From Mariprofundaceae bacterium (lineage in GTDB: Bacteria > Pseudomonadota > Zetaproteobacteria > Mariprofundales > Mariprofundaceae), in the NCBI GenBank assembly GCA_030950875.1, contig JAUZQS010000123.1, positions 1 through 6,552 on the forward strand: a DNA stretch of 6,552 nt, given 5' to 3'. The translations under genes were made by a program, and so were the position numbers. The notes under the pieces are model-generated. The model was not told the origin of the DNA. It made no database searches and worked only from the letters and a program-made list of their open reading frames with translations. This document shows, piece by piece, positions 1-6,250 of this stretch (positions are counted from its first letter, which is position 1; each line of letters starts with the position of its first letter).

Positions 1-168
1 CAACAATACAGGCACTTCACATGACAATAAATCATTCACAGCAACAATCACAGCCTTTTCATTCGACAACAAGGCCTTATCTAAAGCCGACAGCCACGCA
101 TCCAACTCCAGCATACCTTGCCGCTTTAAGCGATAACGCAAGCAACGAACATCTGTCTCTAAATTCAT
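1..168 (-). CDS. sdhE: SdhE, FAD assembly factor for succinate dehydrogenase (partial, C-terminus off the left edge)
   Basis: SdhE (YgfY/CptB, the bacterial counterpart of SDHAF2/Sdh5) is a small soluble protein that binds SdhA and promotes covalent attachment of FAD. Only the first 56 codons are in the window; the family is about 80-95 residues long. The recognisable core is KRQGMLELD at residues 15-23, matching the family's RGxxE helix region, followed by an acidic/hydrophobic helix and a CEVPVLL stretch at 50-56 that corresponds to the CDDPDLF region of E. coli SdhE. The Arg of RGxxE is Gln here (Q17), while G18 and E21 are kept. The ATG at 168 lies 13 bp after the sdhB stop, as expected for the last gene of an sdhCDABE operon. 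No strong ribosome binding site is visible. The gene was found by translating the left end by hand. Identification is by motif and position; the exact C-terminus is unknown. Confidence 0.85.
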   Translation of the reverse strand, partial: MNLETDVRCLRYRLKRQGMLELDAWLSALDKALLSNEKAVIVAVNDLLSCEVPVLL

Positions 169-181
169 ACCGTGACAGCTA

Positions 182-892
182 TTAAGATTTTCGATTGAGC
201 AACGTTCGTTTGATATGATTAATCGCCGCAGTCGGATTCAGACCCTTCGGACAAGCTTCCATGCAGTTCATGATTTGATGGCATCGATAAAGCTTAAAAG
301 CATCCTCCAGTTGGTCCAAACGCTCTCCCGTTGCTTCATCACGCGAATCTTTAATCCAGCGATCTGCTTGTAATAATACTGCTGGACCCATAAAACGGTC
401 GCCATTCCACCACCAAGATGGGCATGATGTCGTACAACAACCACACATAATACATTCATACGAGCCATCAAGCTCGGCTCGTTCATCGGGTGTTTGCAAT
501 CGCTCATGTTCAGGTGTTGGCTGCTTCGATTGCAACCACGGCTTAATTTGGCGGTATTGATCGAAAAAATGTGTGGTATCCACCACCAAATCACGAATCA
601 CTTCCATACTTGGCAGTGGTCGCACCTTAATAGGCTGTTTCAAGCCTTCAATAGCGGTAATACAAGCCAGTCCATTAACCCCATTAATGTTCATCCCATC
701 CGATCCACACACACCTTCACCACATGAACGACGGTAGGTTAATGTGCCATCTAAATGCCATTTAATATAATTAAGTACATCAAGCAGTTTCATACCCATC
801 TTTTCTAATGGCACTTCAAACGCTTGCATATAAGGCTCTGCATCTTTTTCTGGATCGTAACGGTAAATTTCTATTTGAAGCATTTTACTCAT
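182..892 (-). CDS. sdhB: Succinate dehydrogenase iron-sulfur subunit SdhB
   Basis: SdhB is the electron-transfer subunit of complex II, passing electrons from FAD in SdhA to quinone at the SdhC/SdhD interface on the cytoplasmic membrane face. At 236 residues it is close to E. coli SdhB. The N-terminal ferredoxin domain has the [2Fe-2S] ligands C57, C62, D65 and C77; the Asp in the third position is also found in E. coli. The C-terminal domain carries C147, C150, C153 and C214 for [4Fe-4S], and C157, C204 and C210 for [3Fe-4S]. The CPSWWW stretch at 157-162 and H205 next to C204 match the quinone-proximal region of the family. The ATG at 892 lies one base after the sdhA TGA, so translation is probably coupled. 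An alternative ATG three codons later (883) cannot be excluded, since neither has a clear ribosome binding site. Confidence 0.98.
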   Translation of the reverse strand: MSKMLQIEIYRYDPEKDAEPYMQAFEVPLEKMGMKLLDVLNYIKWHLDGTLTYRRSCGEGVCGSDGMNINGVNGLACITAIEGLKQPIKVRPLPSMEVIRDLVVDTTHFFDQYRQIKPWLQSKQPTPEHERLQTPDERAELDGSYECIMCGCCTTSCPSWWWNGDRFMGPAVLLQADRWIKDSRDEATGERLDQLEDAFKLYRCHQIMNCMEACPKGLNPTAAINHIKRTLLNRKS

Positions 893-893
893 A

Positions 894-2693
894 TCAATAC
901 ACCCGCTTCTTCGGAGGAAAAGACTCCACCGTCATTGGCAAGGTGCGTACAGGTTTATAATCCAACGAAACCTTATCATGCAAAATCGAGCCTAGTGTGT
1001 GTTTCATCCAAACATCATCATCACGTTCTGGATAATCATCTCGCGCATGTGCCCCACGAGATTCTTTGCGTGCCAATGCACCTGCTGCTGTCACCCTTGC
1101 CAAAGCCATTAAGTTTTCCAATTCCATCGCTTCAATCAATTCAGTATTAAACACCTTACTTTTATCTTCAATCACCAAGGATGACATGTGCTCTGCCAAC
1201 GCTTCAAGCTTTTCCACACCTTCGAACATCACTTCATGCGTGCGATAAACACTGAAATAAGTCTGCATGATATTCTGCATTTCTTCACGCAAGTTGGCTA
1301 TTTTCTCACAATCATCACTTTCACGATGCTCATCCAACCAACGGTTTACCCGCGCTACGCCGTCTTGCCAGCAATCTTCATCCAACTTGGGGTGGTAACG
1401 ATGCTCTTTTAAGCGTTTCATTACTTGGTTCCCGCAAGCTCTACCAAACACAATAATTTCAAGCAGTGAATTGCCACCCAAACGATTCGCGCCATGCACG
1501 GATACACACGCACCTTCACCTACCGCATACAAGCCGGGCATAACCACATCATGATCTCCATTCTTGTTATAAACCACTTCAGCAAAGCGATTGGTTGGTA
1601 CACCACCCATGGTGTAATGCGCAGTAGGCTGCACTGGAATGGGTTCTTTGGTGCAATCTACCCCTGAAAAACGCAAAGCTAATTCATGAATATTGGGCAA
1701 TCGCTCTAAAATAACATCCGAACCCAAATGATCGAGCTTCAACAATGCGTAATCTTTATTCGGACCACAACCTCGCCCTTCTTTTATTTCAATCGCAATA
1801 GCGCGGGATACCACATCTCGGCATGCCAAATCTTTAGCCGTTGGCGCATAACGTTCCATAAAACGTTCACCTTCAGAATTAATCAGATAGCCACCTTCAC
1901 CACGTACAGCTTCAGTAATCAAAGGTCCAACATGGGCAATGCCTGTTGGGTGAAATTGAAAAAACTCCATATCTTCAACAGGCAAGCCTGCGTCCAAGGT
2001 CAATGCGCCGCCGTCACCTGTACAAATATGGGCATTGGTGGTTGTTTGAAAAATACGTCCCGCACCACCCGTTGCCAAAACAACCGCTTTCGCCTGAAAT
2101 AAATGATATGCTCCTTTGCCAATATCCCACGCCATCACGCCCTGACAACCACCATCATCCGTGATTAAATCAAGCGCAAAAAACTCCTCATAAAAATGTG
2201 TGCCGGCCTTTAAATTCTGCTGATACATGGTATGCAAAATAGCATGCCCCGTACGATCAGCTGCGGCACATGTACGCGAGGCTTGTCCCCCTTCGCCAAA
2301 TTCGCGTGATTGGCCACCAAAAGGTCGTTGATAAATCTTGCCATTATCCAAACGTGAAAAGGGTACGCCTTGATGCTCTAATTCTCGTACCAACTGTGGT
2401 GCCGCACGACACATATATTCAATCGCATCCTGATCACCCAAATAATCCGAGCCCTTGATTGTATCATACATATGCCAATGCCAGTGATCAGAAGAAACAT
2501 TGCCCAACGCGGCATTCATACCACCTTGTGCTGCGACAGTATGTGAGCGTGTCGGTAGCACTTTAGAAACAACTGCCACACGGTAGCCTTTCTCTGCCAA
2601 TTGCAATGCACAGCGCAAACCTGCACCGCCCGCCCCAATAATCACTACATCATGAAAATGATGTTCAACTGCATCTGTGGATAAATAAGCCAT
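894..2693 (-). CDS. sdhA: Succinate dehydrogenase flavoprotein subunit SdhA
   Basis: SdhA is the catalytic subunit of complex II and oxidises succinate to fumarate in the TCA cycle. The 599-residue product is near the usual 580-600. It starts with a Rossmann dinucleotide-binding motif, GAGGAG at 20-25, after a short hydrophilic leader. PTRSH at 47-51 places the covalent FAD attachment on H51. Active-site residues by comparison with E. coli are H248 and T250 (HPTG), R292 (CRDVV), H359 (PTAHY) and R404 (HGANR). The C-terminal helical domain has the family's [18 protein letters not shown] block at 542-559. The frame is open upstream to an ATG at 2732, but the ATG at 2693 is chosen: it has a GGGGAGG ribosome binding site six bases upstream, sits two bases after the sdhD stop, and gives the usual N-terminus. 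No key residue is missing. Confidence 0.98.
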   Translation of the reverse strand: MAYLSTDAVEHHFHDVVIIGAGGAGLRCALQLAEKGYRVAVVSKVLPTRSHTVAAQGGMNAALGNVSSDHWHWHMYDTIKGSDYLGDQDAIEYMCRAAPQLVRELEHQGVPFSRLDNGKIYQRPFGGQSREFGEGGQASRTCAAADRTGHAILHTMYQQNLKAGTHFYEEFFALDLITDDGGCQGVMAWDIGKGAYHLFQAKAVVLATGGAGRIFQTTTNAHICTGDGGALTLDAGLPVEDMEFFQFHPTGIAHVGPLITEAVRGEGGYLINSEGERFMERYAPTAKDLACRDVVSRAIAIEIKEGRGCGPNKDYALLKLDHLGSDVILERLPNIHELALRFSGVDCTKEPIPVQPTAHYTMGGVPTNRFAEVVYNKNGDHDVVMPGLYAVGEGACVSVHGANRLGGNSLLEIIVFGRACGNQVMKRLKEHRYHPKLDEDCWQDGVARVNRWLDEHRESDDCEKIANLREEMQNIMQTYFSVYRTHEVMFEGVEKLEALAEHMSSLVIEDKSKVFNTELIEAMELENLMALARVTAAGALARKESRGAHARDDYPERDDDVWMKHTLGSILHDKVSLDYKPVRTLPMTVESFPPKKRVY

Positions 2694-2695
2694 CC

Positions 2696-3058
2696 TTAGC
2701 CTCCCCACGCCCAAATCAATGCTAACCACCACATCCCAAACAAGCTCATCATCACCAACATCAAGGCAATCAATACAACACGCAAGCCTGTATGCACATA
2801 ATCCTCAATCATCACTTTCAAACCCATATAAGCATGCACAATCAAAGCCACAATCAATAAGGTATGCAACAATCGCGAAACAAATGAATCCAACCAATCC
2901 AATAGGCCAAACTGATCCAAAGCCCCTATATAAACACTCCACAATAATATAAATACACCTGGCAACAACACCGCAAGCACAACCGCACTCAAACGTTGCC
3001 AGTACCAATCCTTAAAGCCTGAATGTGCCGATCCTAAGTCATGTGTTTTCTTCACCAT
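2696..3058 (-). CDS. sdhD: Succinate dehydrogenase membrane anchor subunit SdhD
   Basis: SdhD is one of two small integral membrane proteins that anchor complex II and form the quinone and haem b sites. The product has 120 residues, the usual size. Three hydrophobic helices lie at about 22-44, 62-82 and 92-116. H75, in IVHAYMGLK, aligns with the haem-ligand His71 of E. coli SdhD, and D86-Y87 in EDYVH aligns with Asp82-Tyr83 at the quinone site. The frame is open to an ATG at 3163, but that start would overlap sdhC deeply and add a non-family N-terminus. The ATG at 3058 is chosen because it has AGGGG seven bases upstream, overlaps the end of sdhC by only 7 bp (ATGGTGA), and begins a typical short polar N-terminus. 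The protein is poorly conserved outside these motifs, but operon position makes the assignment firm. Confidence 0.95.
   Translation of the reverse strand: MVKKTHDLGSAHSGFKDWYWQRLSAVVLAVLLPGVFILLWSVYIGALDQFGLLDWLDSFVSRLLHTLLIVALIVHAYMGLKVMIEDYVHTGLRVVLIALMLVMMSLFGMWWLALIWAWGG
2700..2706 (-). promoter_or_regulatory. Ribosome binding site fixing the sdhA start
   Basis: On the minus strand this reads GGGGAGG, six bases before the ATG at 2693. It lies inside the last codons of sdhD, just before the sdhD TAA. It is the strongest Shine-Dalgarno match in the sdh operon and is the main reason to prefer 2693 over the upstream in-frame ATG at 2732. Confidence 0.8.
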
Positions 3059-3429
3059 AACACTACCCCTAAAGCCACGCCGAAAAGCATTGCAATAGCC
3101 ATCACCAGCCAAGCAGAGGAGCGCATCATCATCCGAGATTCGCCCCAGCCAGCATCCAAGCAAAGAAAACGAATGCCATTACAAAAATGATAAATAAGCG
3201 CCAGCGAAGCCACCCACAAACTTAATCGTCCTAAAGGGCTGTGTAACATGGCTACAGTCGCATCAAAATCTTGCGGAGAGCCTGTCATTCCATGCAGTAT
3301 CCAAAGGTAACATGGCACAGAAAGCACCAGTACAATACCACTACCTCGATGGGCAATGCTGGCAATCATACCTGGCAGCCAACGGTAAATAGACAACCTA
3401 GGTGATAAAGGAGCATGTTTTGTAGCCAT
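3052..3429 (-). CDS. sdhC: Succinate dehydrogenase cytochrome b556 subunit SdhC
   Basis: SdhC is the larger cytochrome b anchor subunit of complex II, shaping the ubiquinone pocket and ligating haem b with SdhD. The 125-residue product is typical. The N-terminus has LSPRLSIYRW at 8-17, followed by SIAHRGSG at 24-31; S24 and R28 align with E. coli Ser27 and Arg31, which line the quinone/haem-propionate site. H81 in IYHFCNGIR aligns with the haem ligand His84. Hydrophobic helices lie at about 29-48, 66-88 and 104-125. The ATG at 3429 is the first gene start of the sdh operon; a GGGCGGG stretch seven bases upstream may serve as a weak ribosome binding site. It follows the YgjP-like gene on the same strand after a 116-bp gap, so the sdh operon probably has its own promoter. 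Confidence 0.96.
   Translation of the reverse strand: MATKHAPLSPRLSIYRWLPGMIASIAHRGSGIVLVLSVPCYLWILHGMTGSPQDFDATVAMLHSPLGRLSLWVASLALIYHFCNGIRFLCLDAGWGESRMMMRSSAWLVMAIAMLFGVALGVVLW
3066..3070 (-). promoter_or_regulatory. Ribosome binding site fixing the sdhD start
   Basis: On the minus strand this reads AGGGG, seven bases before the ATG at 3058 and inside the 3' end of sdhC. It supports the short 120-residue SdhD rather than the longer open frame that reaches 3163. Confidence 0.65.
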
Positions 3430-3545
3430 TCTTGAACCCGCCCTATTGATTAATATTCACACATTGGACAGCTATCGCACAAAAAACTTACAAGCAGCAG
3501 TTGACCCATGACATATCGTAGACTTTTTTTCATACCTTGTACAAA
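3430..3545 (-). promoter_or_regulatory. Gap upstream of sdhC, probable site of the sdh operon promoter
   Basis: This 116-bp spacer separates the YgjP-like gene from sdhC on the same strand and is the largest gap on that strand. It is AT-rich, with A/T runs near 3481-3486 and 3524-3530. The best sigma70-like pair I can find on the minus strand is TTGTAC (3544-3539) and TACGAT (3520-3515) with an 18-bp spacer, matching consensus at three and four of six positions, which is weak. I see no clear hairpin plus T-run that would terminate the upstream unit, so read-through into sdh is possible. The promoter role is inferred from spacing, not from a strong motif. Confidence 0.35.
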
Positions 3546-4235
3546 TTAACTGTGTACCCATGATGGTAGCGCTAAGCTTAGCTGGCGCAACTCTCGCCTT
3601 CTTTTACGGTAATCAGGCTCAAACCGCTCAACATATTGCCAGAACACTGTCGAATGGTTCATATGTTCCAAATGCGACAACTCATGCACCAAGACATAAC
3701 GCATTACTTCTGAGGGTAATAATAATAATTTGGCATTCAGGCTAATATTACCCAACATCGAGCAACTCCCCCAACGTGATTTTTGCAAACGAATGGATAC
3801 GGCTCGATAATCAACACCCATCTCCGAAGCGATATTTTTCAATAAGTCTGGCAAATATTCTTTGGCACGCATCTTCAACCAGTCTCTTAACAAGGCAGAC
3901 ACACATGTTTGATCATTGCAAATGGATAATTGCGCCAACGCTTTATTCCAAATCATGGGCTTTTTCTGACTTGCGACATAAGTCACTTGGATCTGCTTAT
4001 CAATTGCTAGCAATGCAATGCTTGTAGGTGGCATCGTACTCATAATAGGTGCTTGTTTCTGCATACGCGCCAGTGTTCGCTTAATCCAGTTTTGTTGCTG
4101 TTGTACAAGCTTATCGGCCTCTCTCACGGGCATTCCCAAAGGCAACACCACTTCAATCTGGCGGCTAGGCTTAATCGTAATACGCGCATGCTTGGCTCTA
4201 GATGAAATACGCAATTGATAACAGGGCTTGGTCAC
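3546..4235 (-). CDS. YgjP-like (DUF45/M48-type) zinc metallopeptidase domain protein
   Basis: The 229-residue product matches the YgjP-like metallopeptidase family (DUF45, PF01863), usually about 220-250 residues. The N-terminal half contains the family's basic beta-rich opening, with SSRAKHARITI at 11-21 and IEVVLP at 27-32. The C-terminal half has RWGSCS at 154-159, then the zinc site HELSH at 184-188 with a third ligand H194 in HMNHS, and a basic tail, RKRRRELR, at 210-217. There is no signal peptide, so it should be cytoplasmic. The natural substrate of the family is not well established. The start is GTG at 4235, the first canonical start codon after an in-frame stop near 4293, and it fits the family N-terminus; no ribosome binding site is evident. 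It follows the SDR gene by 7 bp, suggesting co-transcription. Family assignment is firm; function is open. Confidence 0.9.
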   Translation of the reverse strand: MTKPCYQLRISSRAKHARITIKPSRQIEVVLPLGMPVREADKLVQQQQNWIKRTLARMQKQAPIMSTMPPTSIALLAIDKQIQVTYVASQKKPMIWNKALAQLSICNDQTCVSALLRDWLKMRAKEYLPDLLKNIASEMGVDYRAVSIRLQKSRWGSCSMLGNISLNAKLLLLPSEVMRYVLVHELSHLEHMNHSTVFWQYVERFEPDYRKRRRELRQLSLALPSWVHS

Positions 4236-4242
4236 GCGAATA

Positions 4243-4998
4243 TTATGGTTTGAGATAGCGTGCCATGATAGGCAAAGACAACACTCTCGGCATCAACTTT
4301 TGCAAACACCATAAGGCTTTATGCCGCCACCCTGGCACACAGTAACCACCACCTTGAGACAAGCTCTGCATTGCCGCCTCAACCACAACCTTCGGAGAAG
4401 TGCTAAATAGCCCACCCTTTCCTTTCGGTGCTCCTGAAATGTCACGGAATCCTGTCGGCGATGGTCCTGGAGCCAATGTCACAACTGTCACAAGCCCTTG
4501 CATTTCTGCACGCAATGCTTCGCTCCAAAACGTCAAGCCAGCCTTGCCTGCAGCATAGGTACTCATATAAGGCAAGGGTGTTTCGCCTGCCAGTGATGAT
4601 ACGTTCACGATAAAACCATGTTGACGCTTTAAACGGGGCAATAAAGCATGTGCTAACATCACAGGTGCGATCAAATCGACTCTCAATACATCCAGTTGCG
4701 GCACACTTTCACACATTTCAAAAGCACCCCAAACACCAAAACCTGCGTTATTCACAATCCCCACCAAATCATCTTTCAACATGATTTTTTCAATTAAAGC
4801 ATCAACATCTTTGCGTGCAGAAAGACCTCCCAACAGCATGCGATGCGATTGTGGTCGTTTTAGGCTATCCAATGTCATTTGCAGACGTGCCTTGTCACGT
4901 CCATGCAATAATAAAGCATAGCCTTGCTCTTCAAAGGCTTGGGCAAACAACATCCCAAATCCACCCGAGGCTCCTGTGATCAATACAGTTCCTTTCAT
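4243..4998 (-). CDS. Classical short-chain dehydrogenase/reductase (SDR), substrate unknown
   Basis: This is a 251-residue single-domain SDR, an NAD(P)-dependent oxidoreductase of unknown substrate. The cofactor motif TGASGGFG is at 8-15, NNAG at 83-86, and the active site includes S135 (NVSSLAG), Y148 and K152 (YAAGK). The PGPSPTGF stretch at 177-184 follows the usual substrate-side loop. R34 in HGRD after the second strand suggests a preference for NADP(H), by analogy with other SDRs. The catalytic-tetrad Asn commonly found in VNL is Asp here (D108 in RVDLIAP). The sequence resembles the DltE/YqjQ-like general SDR group, but that is impression only. No signal peptide is visible. The ATG at 4998 overlaps the PHP gene stop as ATGA, indicating translational coupling; the YgjP-like gene follows after 7 bp. 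Confidence 0.93.
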   Translation of the reverse strand: MKGTVLITGASGGFGMLFAQAFEEQGYALLLHGRDKARLQMTLDSLKRPQSHRMLLGGLSARKDVDALIEKIMLKDDLVGIVNNAGFGVWGAFEMCESVPQLDVLRVDLIAPVMLAHALLPRLKRQHGFIVNVSSLAGETPLPYMSTYAAGKAGLTFWSEALRAEMQGLVTVVTLAPGPSPTGFRDISGAPKGKGGLFSTSPKVVVEAAMQSLSQGGGYCVPGWRHKALWCLQKLMPRVLSLPIMARYLKP

Positions 4999-5822
4999 CC
5001 CACTTGCCTAATCGCAATCATACGGCGTTGTCGCTGCTCAAAAGCCACAACCTCATGAACCCCACACGATTGCAATATATCCAAGCATGCATCCATGCCA
5101 TACCCTACCTCAACGGGTGCATGCGCATCTGAGCCAAAACAAAAAGCAATGCCCATCGCCGCTGCCTTTTTAACAATTCGCGTATGCGGATAAATTTCAC
5201 CGACAGGTTTACGCAATCCCGCTGAACTAATTTCCAACACAGTATTGGAGGCCTGCACAGCTTCCAACATAAGTGACTCGGCGTGATCCACACGTTTACT
5301 GTTTTTTGGCGCACGTTGACCAAATTTTTTAATCAAATCAGGGTGCCCAATGATATCAAACATACCCGTTGCTGCAGAACGAGCCACCAAATCAAAATAG
5401 TCACAATAGGCATCTTCAACATTAACATGCTGCCAATGCTTTTCTTCATCAGGGTTATCAAATGCCCAATCACCAATATAATGCACGGAACCCATGACAT
5501 AATCCCATGCATAACCATCAATCATGGCTTGTACAGCTTCTTCAGTACCTGGGTGAAAATCGGCCTCAAGACCTACACGCACAGATAACTTTGAAACAAG
5601 TTCATCTCGAACACCTTCCACTTCCATCAAATAATCAGGCAATTCTTCGGCAGCCATACGCCATGCTGCATCAAATCCATCAGGCATCGGCGAATGATCA
5701 GACATGCCAATTTCTTTCAATCCTAGCCGAATCGCCATATCAGCATACTCTCGCACCTCTCCCACGGCATGATTACAACGCGGCGTGTGCATATGATAGT
5801 CTGGAATTGGTTGATATTTCAT
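4995..5822 (-). CDS. PHP-domain phosphoesterase of the histidinol-phosphatase HisJ family
   Basis: The 275-residue product is a PHP (polymerase and histidinol phosphatase) domain protein of the HisJ/HisK type, metal-dependent phosphoesterases that include the histidinol-phosphatase of Bacillus. The metal-binding set is complete: H10 and H12 (DYHMH), H18 (CNH), D42-H43 (SDHSP), E86 (GLEADF), H114 (GSVHY), H160 (IGHPD), and D232 and H234 (SDAHAP). Length fits the HisJ family (about 260-280). The protein lacks a signal peptide and should be cytosolic. No other histidine biosynthesis gene is nearby, so a role in histidine synthesis is only one possibility; related PHP proteins act on other phosphate esters. 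The ATG at 5822 is the first gene of a probable three-gene unit (PHP, SDR, YgjP-like). A nearby AGG is too close to the start to be a good ribosome binding site. The tRNA operon diverges from it. Confidence 0.9.
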   Translation of the reverse strand: MKYQPIPDYHMHTPRCNHAVGEVREYADMAIRLGLKEIGMSDHSPMPDGFDAAWRMAAEELPDYLMEVEGVRDELVSKLSVRVGLEADFHPGTEEAVQAMIDGYAWDYVMGSVHYIGDWAFDNPDEEKHWQHVNVEDAYCDYFDLVARSAATGMFDIIGHPDLIKKFGQRAPKNSKRVDHAESLMLEAVQASNTVLEISSAGLRKPVGEIYPHTRIVKKAAAMGIAFCFGSDAHAPVEVGYGMDACLDILQSCGVHEVVAFEQRQRRMIAIRQVG

Positions 5823-5873
5823 AGCCTAAGTCTAACACGTAAGAAACAAAAACGGGAAGCATGAAATTGATAT

Positions 5874-5901
5874 TTGACAGATGAATTTGCCACACCATAA
5901 T
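5874..5901 (+). promoter_or_regulatory. Sigma70-type promoter of the tRNA-Lys/tRNA-Glu operon, with GC-rich discriminator
   Basis: A perfect -35 TTGACA (5874-5879) and a -10 CATAAT (5896-5901, five of six) are separated by 16 bp. The next bases, ccgcgccg (5902-5909), form a GC-rich discriminator before the likely start of transcription near 5908-5910. In Proteobacteria, such discriminators are typical of stable-RNA promoters under stringent control (ppGpp/DksA). The bases just upstream (5862-5873) are AT-rich and could act as a partial UP element. The promoter sits 70 bp before tRNA-Lys on the same strand. Confidence 0.8.
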
Positions 5902-5937
5902 CCGCGCCGTCCAGCAGCGGTAACGTCATCTGGGTAT

Positions 5938-5962
5938 GAGTTGAATTTATCAACTCCTTTTT
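5938..5962 (+). terminator. Terminator-like hairpin in the tRNA operon leader
   Basis: GAGTTGA (5938-5944) pairs with TCAACTC (5950-5956) as a perfect 7-bp stem around the loop ATTTA, followed by C and TTTTT (5958-5962). It has the shape of an intrinsic terminator, but it lies downstream of the tRNA promoter and only 10 bp before tRNA-Lys, so full termination here would silence the operon. It may be a partial attenuator, the end of a short leader RNA of about 50 nt, or a processing element. The stem is short and only moderately GC-rich. Confidence 0.55.
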
Positions 5963-5971
5963 ATGTTGTAT

Positions 5972-6047
5972 GCGCCTATAGCTCAGTTGGTAGAGTAGCG
6001 GACTTTTAATCCGTGGGCCCCTGGTTCGAGTCCAGGTGGGCGCACCA
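5972..6047 (+). tRNA. tRNA-Lys (anticodon UUU)
   Basis: This 76-nt tRNA folds into a complete cloverleaf. The acceptor stem GCGCCTA pairs with TGGGCGC (one G-U pair), the D arm is GCTC-AGTTGGTA-GAGT, and the anticodon stem GCGGA/TCCGT encloses the loop CTTTTAA with anticodon TTT at 6005-6007. The T arm is CCTGG-TTCGAGT-CCAGG. Discriminator A (6044) and an encoded CCA (6045-6047) follow. It is the first tRNA of a two-tRNA operon. Confidence 0.98.
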
Positions 6048-6058
6048 TTTTTAATATG

Positions 6059-6099
6059 TTGACGCGGTTATATATGTTTATATGATTCGCCGCGTTCAA
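6059..6099 (+). other. Hairpin in the spacer between the two tRNAs
   Basis: TTGACGCGG (6059-6067) pairs with CCGCGTTCAA (6090-6099), nine base pairs with one bulged base, around an AT-rich loop that can itself form a short ATATA/TATAT stem. There is no T-run after it, so it is not a terminator. The likely role is structural: a spacer recognised or trimmed during processing of the tRNA-Lys/tRNA-Glu precursor. The role is inference; the pairing is visible. Confidence 0.6.
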
Positions 6100-6104
6100 C
6101 CTAG

Positions 6105-6181
6105 GTCCCCATCGTCTAGTCGGCCTAGGACACTGCCCTTTCACGGCGGCAACAGGGGTTCGAATCCCCTTGGGGACGCCA
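6105..6181 (+). tRNA. tRNA-Glu (anticodon UUC)
   Basis: This 77-nt tRNA has an acceptor stem GTCCCCA/TGGGGAC, a D arm closed by GTC/GAC, and an anticodon stem CTGCC/GGCGG around CTTTCAC with anticodon TTC at 6140-6142. The T arm is AGGGG-TTCGAAT-CCCCT, followed by discriminator G (6178) and an encoded CCA (6179-6181). It shares the promoter of tRNA-Lys and is followed 19 bp later by a strong terminator. No duplicate of its 3' end is present later in the window. Confidence 0.98.
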
Positions 6182-6200
6182 AATTTATGGCTTAAATATT

Positions 6201-6233
6201 AAGGAGTTACACGAAAGTGTGGCTCCTTTTTTT
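6201..6233 (+). terminator. Intrinsic terminator of the tRNA operon
   Basis: A 12-bp stem, AAGGAGTTACAC (6201-6212) with GTGTGGCTCCTT (6217-6228), is capped by a GAAA tetraloop and includes two T-G wobble pairs. It runs into seven consecutive T residues (6227-6233). This is a classic Rho-independent terminator on the plus strand, 19 bp after tRNA-Glu. Confidence 0.93.
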
Positions 6234-6250
6234 ATGTGCTGAAATAGCAC

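Noticed and set aside
1728..2102. Long open frame antisense to sdhA on the plus strand (124 codons)
   Set aside because: It is fully inside a strongly conserved gene, has no recognisable domain, and has the Cys/His/Thr-rich look of an antisense shadow.
2694..2732. Upstream in-frame start that would lengthen SdhA by 13 residues
   Set aside because: It lies inside sdhD, lacks the strong GGGGAGG site of the ATG at 2693, and adds residues not typical of SdhA.
3059..3163. Longer SdhD open frame from the ATG at 3163
   Set aside because: It would overlap sdhC by over 100 bp and add a Cys/Gly-rich stretch that is the sdhC sequence in another frame.
5823..5873. Promoter for the PHP-SDR-YgjP unit on the minus strand
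   Set aside because: No pair of -35 and -10 sequences with good spacing stands out, although a promoter must exist somewhere upstream of 5822.
5938..5956. The leader hairpin read as a terminator for a minus-strand transcript
   Set aside because: On the minus strand the stem is followed by ATACCC rather than a T-run, so it fits only the plus-strand direction.
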